A stretch of 64,000 nucleotides of DNA from Nautilus pompilius (lineage: Eukaryota; Mollusca; Cephalopoda; Nautilida; Nautilidae): NCBI GenBank assembly GCA_018389105.1, contig JACATO010000319.1, positions 558,001 through 622,000 on the forward strand. Direction: 5' to 3'. Under the pieces are notes generated by a model. The model did no database searches, was not told where the DNA came from, and saw only the letters and a program-made list of their open reading frames with translations. Positions 58,651 to 64,000 of this stretch are shown piece by piece. Each line of letters starts with the position of its first letter. The stretch's first letter is position 1. The translations under genes and the position numbers were made by a program.

Positions 58651-58854
58651 GCTGTTTGAGAAACAGGAACTTATCCAGCCCGGAACGACCGCCCCTACCG
58701 AATCAGGAAAGCAGGTGGCTTGGTAAGTTGTATCAAGGGGTTTTAGAGGAAAAGCTGGTAGAAACGTGGTTACCAGCCTGTCAAAATAAAAGGGGGGTGG
58801 GAATTTCCTCCTCTCTTTTTAAAAAATCTTATGTAATATATATATAATTTTTAT

Positions 58855-61152
58855 TGAATTAAAAGTATACTATTAATGAATTAGAAGTATACCATTAATG
58901 TATTAAATGTATACCATTAATGTATTATTGAATTAGAAGTATACCATTAATGTATTAATGAATTAGAAGTATACCATTAATGTATTAATGAATTAGAAGT
59001 ATACCATTAATGTATTAATGTATTATAAGTATACCATTAATATATTATTGAATTATAAGTATACCATTAATGTATTATTGAATTAGAAGTATACCATTAA
59101 TGTATTATTGAATTAGAAGTATACCATTAATGTACTAATGAATTAGAAATATACCATTAATGAAATATAAGTATACCATTGATGTATTATTCAATTATAA
59201 GTATACCATTAATGTATTATTGAATTAGAAGTATACCATTAATGAAATATAAGTATACCATTAATGTATTATTCAATTATAAGTATACCATTATTGAATT
59301 ATAAGTATACCATTAATGTATTATTGAATTATAAGTATACCATTAATGAAATATAAGTATACCATTAATGTATTATTGAATTATAAGTATATCATTAATG
59401 AAATATAAGTATACCATTAATGTATTATTGAATTATAAGTATACCATTAATGTATCATTCAATTATAAGTATACCATTGATGTATTATTCAATTATAAGT
59501 ATACCATTATTGAATTATAAGTATACCATTAATGAATTAGAAGTATACCATTGATGTATTATTCAATTAGAAGTATACCATTGATGTATTATTCAATTAG
59601 AAGTATACCATTGATGTATTATTCAATTAGAAGTATACCATTAATGAAATATAAGTATACCATTGATGTATTATTCAAATATAAGTATACCATTAATGAA
59701 ATATAAGTATACCATTAATGTATTATTCAATTATAAGTATACCATTAATGTATTAATGAAATATAAGTATACCATTAATGAAATATAAGTTTACCATTGA
59801 TGTATTATTCAATTAGAAGTATACCATTAATGTATTATTCAATTATAAGTATACCATTAATGTATCATTCAATTATAAGTATACCATTATTGAATTATAA
59901 GTATACATTAATGTATTATTCAAATATAAGTATACCATTAATGTTGTATTTTCATTATAAGTATACCATTAATGTATCATCAATTATAAGTATACCCTTG
60001 ATGTATTATTCAATTTAAGTATACCATATTGAATTATAAGTATACCATAATGAATTAGAAGTATACCATTAATGTATTATTCAATAGAAGTATACCATTG
60101 ATGTATTATTCAATGAGAACGTATACCATTGATGTATTATTCAATTAGAAGTATACCTTGATGTATTATTCAATTAGAAGTATACCATTAATGAAATATA
60201 AGTATACCATGATGTATTTCAATTAGAAGTATACCATTGATGTATATTCAATTAGAAGTATACCATTAATGAAATATAAGTATACCATTGATGTATTATT
60301 CAATTAGAAGTATACCATTAATGAAATATAAGTATACCATTGATGTATTATTCAAATATAAGTATACCATTAATGAAATATAAGTATACCATTGATGTAT
60401 TATTCAAATATAAGTATACCATTAATGTATCATTCAAATTATAAGTATACCATTATTGAATATAAGTATACCTTAAGAATTAGAAGTATTACCCTAAGTA
60501 TTATTCAATTAGAAGAGTATACATGATGTTTATTCAATTGAAGTATACCATTATGTATTATTTCAATTGAAGTATACCATTAATGAAATATAAGTATACC
60601 ATTGATGTATTATTCAAATATAAGTATACCATTAATGAAATATAAGTATACCATGATGATTATTCAATTATAGTATACCATTAATGTATCATTCAATTAT
60701 AAGTATACCATTATTGAATTATAAGTATACCATTAATGAATTAGAAGTATACCATTAAGTATTATTCAATTAGAAGTATACCATTGATGTATATTCAATT
60801 AGAAGTAACCATTGATGTATTATTCAATTAGAAGTATACCATTGATGTATTATTCAATTAGAAGTATACCATTAATGAAATATAAGTATACCATTGATGT
60901 ATTATTCAAATATAAGTATACCATTAATGAAATATAAGTATACCATTGATGTATTATTCAAATATAAGTATACCATTAATGAAATATAAGTATACCATTG
61001 ATGTATTATTCAAATATAAGTATACCATTAATGAAATATAAGTATACCATTGATGTATCATTCAATTATAAGTATACCATTAATGAAATATAAGTATACC
61101 ATTAATGAAATATAAGTATACCATTGATGTATCATTCAATTATAAGTATACC
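58855..61152. repeat. AT-rich satellite array with 30-bp and 22-bp units
   Basis: About 2.3 kb of units built on AGTATACCATTAATG. Early units (58,921-59,130) repeat with an exact 30-bp period (TGTATTAATGAATTAGAAG plus TATACCATTAA). Later units mix a 22-bp form (ATGAAATATAAG plus TATACCATTA) with 30-bp forms, often alternating as a 52-bp higher-order pair. From about 59,900 to 60,800 many units have single-base gaps, unlike both flanks. The repeating Tyr-Ser-Ile-Pro-Leu frame at 59,797-60,018 is an artefact of the array. Confidence 0.95.
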
Positions 61153-61900
61153 AACAGAAACCGAATCAAACAGGCGGCACGTCCGTCCACTCGCAGCCGT
61201 AGAACACAGCAGCAGCCCTAACATTTTCCAGCCACCTCATATTATGGAAATTCAGTTAAATATACATATTTTCCTTTTGCTAATCTAATTAAAAAAGCAG
61301 AAAGAGAAGCTGAATCTGGGTGGACATTAGCAGATCGACGACATGTTTACAAGCGAGTTCTCTCTCTCTCTCTCTCTCGCGCGAGAACTATTCATACGAA
61401 ACTAAACGACAAACTCTCGAATTTTCGATCATTTGCAATTATTATTATCTTTTTTTCTTAATAATTACTATTCGTCATTCTAGATAATAATAATAATAAT
61501 AAAATAATTGTGTAGATTAATATAAAAATTCTTCTTTTACGAAACGACTGGTGCTTGTCTTAGCGGGGCGGGCGGGTAATTGTCACTTCTGCACTGTAAA
61601 AACTAAAAAGGGGGGGGCCTCCTTCATGATTATTTAGTAACAGTGTTATTAATGCCGTTGGTAGAATTTTTCAGAGACCTGTGGAATTACTCTGTACTTA
61701 GTTACCATCAGAACTCGCTGGGATTCATAACTGACATTACGATCCGGGCCGAGATTTTCAGCCACACCCCCCTCCCTCCCTCTCTCTCCCGACATTAAAA
61801 TTTAAAGGGAAACTGTAGAATTGCGATATCCAGTTAGTGAGAGATGTAACTGAACGGAATGGATTCTATGGCGGAGCTGGTCGGCGGTGATAGGACTTAA
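61153..61900. promoter_or_regulatory. CpG-rich region, possible divergent promoter
   Basis: CpG-rich and GC-richer than everything nearby. For example, the 46 bp from 61,160 hold six CpGs, GGGGCGGGCGGG lies near 61,564-61,575, and GGCGGAGCTGGTCGGCGG near 61,871-61,888. It sits between the leftward SMCR8 gene and the rightward exon candidate at 63,884. It also contains a CT tract flowing into CGCGCGAG (about 61,363-61,384) and an AATAAT tract. No TATA box or start site can be assigned. Inferred from composition and position only. Confidence 0.42.
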
Positions 61901-63880
61901 TCGGTGTTTGGGAAATGTAACAGTGATAGGATTTTATTGTTCTTGGGAAATTTGGGACCGTGTAAGCCAAGCTAGTATAAACCTCCCTCAGATTGTACAA
62001 CTATAAGCCTCCTTGTATAAGCCGTGTTGGCAGACACAGACCATTTCTTAAATGAAACTAACATTTTTGGATGTCACTTCATCATTGATGTCCAACAATT
62101 TCAGTTGTTTTCAAAGGTATCTGTGTTTGTTTTTTTTGTTTTTTTTAGAAATCTACTTAGATTTAACTTATTTTATTCTAAATTTCATATAAGCCTTAAT
62201 GGTATAAACCTTGAAACAAGTTTGATTATCTCCTTTTTAATACTAATGCTCCCCAAAAATATGCTAACATTTTATTTTTTTTAAATTTATTTACTGAAAT
62301 TAAAAATTTAAGAAAAAATTCAAATGTGATTCCAAGTATAACTGCAACTTGGATTTTGATAGGTGTGAATTTAGCCCTGACTATAAGATACAGTGAACAC
62401 ATTAAAACTGAGACAACCAGACCAGCATAAAAGGTACCAAGTTCAACTGTAATAATGTTGAAATTAAGTATGTCAGTTGCATCAGTAGCTGTTTGCAAAT
62501 CACACCATAGTCAATGTTAAGGCCTGATGGTGTACAGTTTTCGGTTTATTTTGCATTCACATTAAACAGTAGAAAATTAAATCTTTAGTTTTATTTATTT
62601 TTAAATCTCTGATTGTTTTGTGCTTTGGACATTGTTCAATTCCTCCAACTCTTTTTTTTTTCTAGGTCTTTTGTTTGTTATATTTGTTAAAATCCTTTTT
62701 AACAATTTTTTTTTAAAAATCCAGTGTTTTATTTTCAGATATCTTTAAAAGCTTCTGATATAACTATTTGTGCAGGTTTTCCTGGAAAAATTCTTGTTAC
62801 AGCCTTATATCTGAGTAATCAAACAATGTGTGTGCATTTTGTGACTAATCCTAATTCAGTCAGTGCTTCTGATAGTAAATATCTATTGTTTTGTTTATTT
62901 CTATTATCACAACTTACTTGTGAGCGAGAGAGAAACTTTTCCCAGGCCAAGATACTTAACTTATTGTTAATTTTTTTAAATATGCAATCAAAATAATACA
63001 CTTTAGTTTGTGGTTTCTCTTGAGAAATTAGTTGGTTAATAAATACTTCATAAAGAAACATTTTTGTAATAACTCACCTATATCGATTTCAAAGGAACTT
63101 TAATACATTTAAACTTTTCATACTTTTCAAACAGTTGTGTGTGGTCACAACTCTTGTCAAGAAGACCATAAATAACTTTGTATTATATCTGCACAGAGTG
63201 ATGTATGGATTTTGGTTTTATGCCATAGACATGCATAGTGCAATTGTGTGCTGTAGCTAAGTATAATATTGTATTGAGTTTGTTGTGTACAGAGAGCAGT
63301 AAAGTTTCATAGTTATGCATGATAGTGCTTGAGTATGTGTCATAGTTGTCTGTAGTGTTGTACATAGTTTGGTTTATGTCAAGGTTGTGCAATATGGTTG
63401 CTGTATGGTGTTTGAATGAGTTCTAAAATCACTTTCTTCTCTCACTTTTAAAAAAAGAAACAAACTTGAGAAGCACAAGATAAGTATTGAATTTAGAATA
63501 TTTATTTCTTGATAACTTGTGATTAGTCATTTTACCAATGAAACCAAATTATAACTATTAGCAATATATGGAGTTAGTTGCATTAGTTCAACTTTTTTCT
63601 CAAGGAAAGATAATTAAAATGTATATGACAACATCTGAGGGAGTTATCTTTCATTCATAATATTATTAGATGATGGGTTATTTAAATATTATACAGCCTT
63701 CTCACAATAATGTTGGGAGGGAAAAAGAAAAGAAAAATTATATTGTTAAACCTTTTTTGCATTTTTTTAATTTTTTTTTTACAGTTTTATGTTTAATTGG
63801 TTTGGTTTGGTAAACAGCTGAAGAATTTTTAAAATTTATTTATTAGATAAAACAATGATCTGAAACCTTGAATGTGAAGA
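61901..63880. other. Probable 5' intron or intergenic DNA; one reversed family B fragment
   Basis: AT-rich. At about 63,085-63,180 a reversed family B piece (CATACTTTTCAAACAG, then CTTGTCAAGAAGACCATAAA). No exon supported. Confidence 0.4.
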
Positions 63881-63883
63881 AAG

Positions 63884-63949
63884 ATGACAAAGAGAGACTT
63901 TGGATCATTCCATTCATCAAATGTCCAGGAGCTTATTAACCTTACAGAG
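63884..63949 (+). CDS. Possible first coding exon of an unknown + strand gene
   Basis: ATG followed by 22 codons (MTKRDFGSFHSSNVQELINL, TE) and a good donor ACAGAG|GTAACT in phase 0 at 63949/63950. Base composition is less AT-rich than the flanks. The upstream sequence GTGAAGAAAG gives an acceptable start context. The rest of the gene would lie beyond the window. I do not recognise the product. Confidence 0.35.
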
Positions 63950-64000
63950 GTAACTGCTAATTTTGTTTGACTATGGTTTTTTTTTTTTGAATGTTCATTG

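Noticed and set aside
59797..60018. 73-codon frame rich in Tyr, Ser, Ile, Pro, Leu
   Set aside because: It is a translation of the AGTATACCATTAATG satellite, not a gene.
1..64000. Operons, CRISPR arrays, ribosomal binding sites, viral genes, rRNA or functional tRNA genes
   Set aside because: None are present. The tRNA-like heads belong to SINEs and lack a complete cloverleaf, and the organism is a spliced eukaryote.

Overview
The window looks like nuclear DNA from an AT-rich animal genome. It has long introns with GT..AG borders, many decayed transposons, tRNA-derived SINEs, microsatellites and a 2.3-kb tandem array. Two conserved animal genes can be rebuilt exon by exon: a relaxin-receptor-type GPCR on the + strand and an SMCR8 orthologue on the - strand. 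The gene content and repeat mix suggest an invertebrate, and a lophotrochozoan such as a mollusc (possibly a cephalopod) is my guess. That guess rests on general impression, not on a diagnostic marker. There are no bacterial or viral genes, CRISPR arrays or operons.

Layout. 1-2.6 kb: decayed non-LTR retrotransposon on the - strand, running off the left edge. 2.75-2.98 kb: small pogo-type MITE. 5.5-12.3 kb: 3' part of an LGR/RXFP-like receptor gene (+), with two 72-nt LRR exons, a large 7TM exon, a TM7 exon and a tail exon. 12.6-14.7 kb: two decayed Tc1-like elements. 16.0-56.7 kb: SMCR8 (-), 24 located coding exons joined by consistent splice phases except for one exon that I could not find. 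Its introns hold Tc1, mariner, pogo/Tigger and hAT remnants, five copies of a tRNA-derived SINE and several unclassified dispersed repeats. 56.7-58.7 kb: SMCR8 5' flank or first intron with a Tigger-like element that keeps a 157-codon reading frame. 58.85-61.15 kb: AT-rich satellite with 30-bp and 22-bp units. 61.15-61.9 kb: CpG-rich stretch that may be a divergent promoter between SMCR8 and a possible + strand gene. The first coding exon of that gene may lie at 63,884-63,949.

The two main genes are convergent and functionally unrelated. SMCR8 is a DENN/longin-family protein of the C9orf72-SMCR8-WDR41 complex (small-GTPase GAP activity, autophagy and lysosome function). The other gene is a rhodopsin-class receptor with a leucine-rich-repeat ectodomain. 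All exon calls were made by reading splice signals, phase and protein similarity by eye. No alignment or expression data were available.
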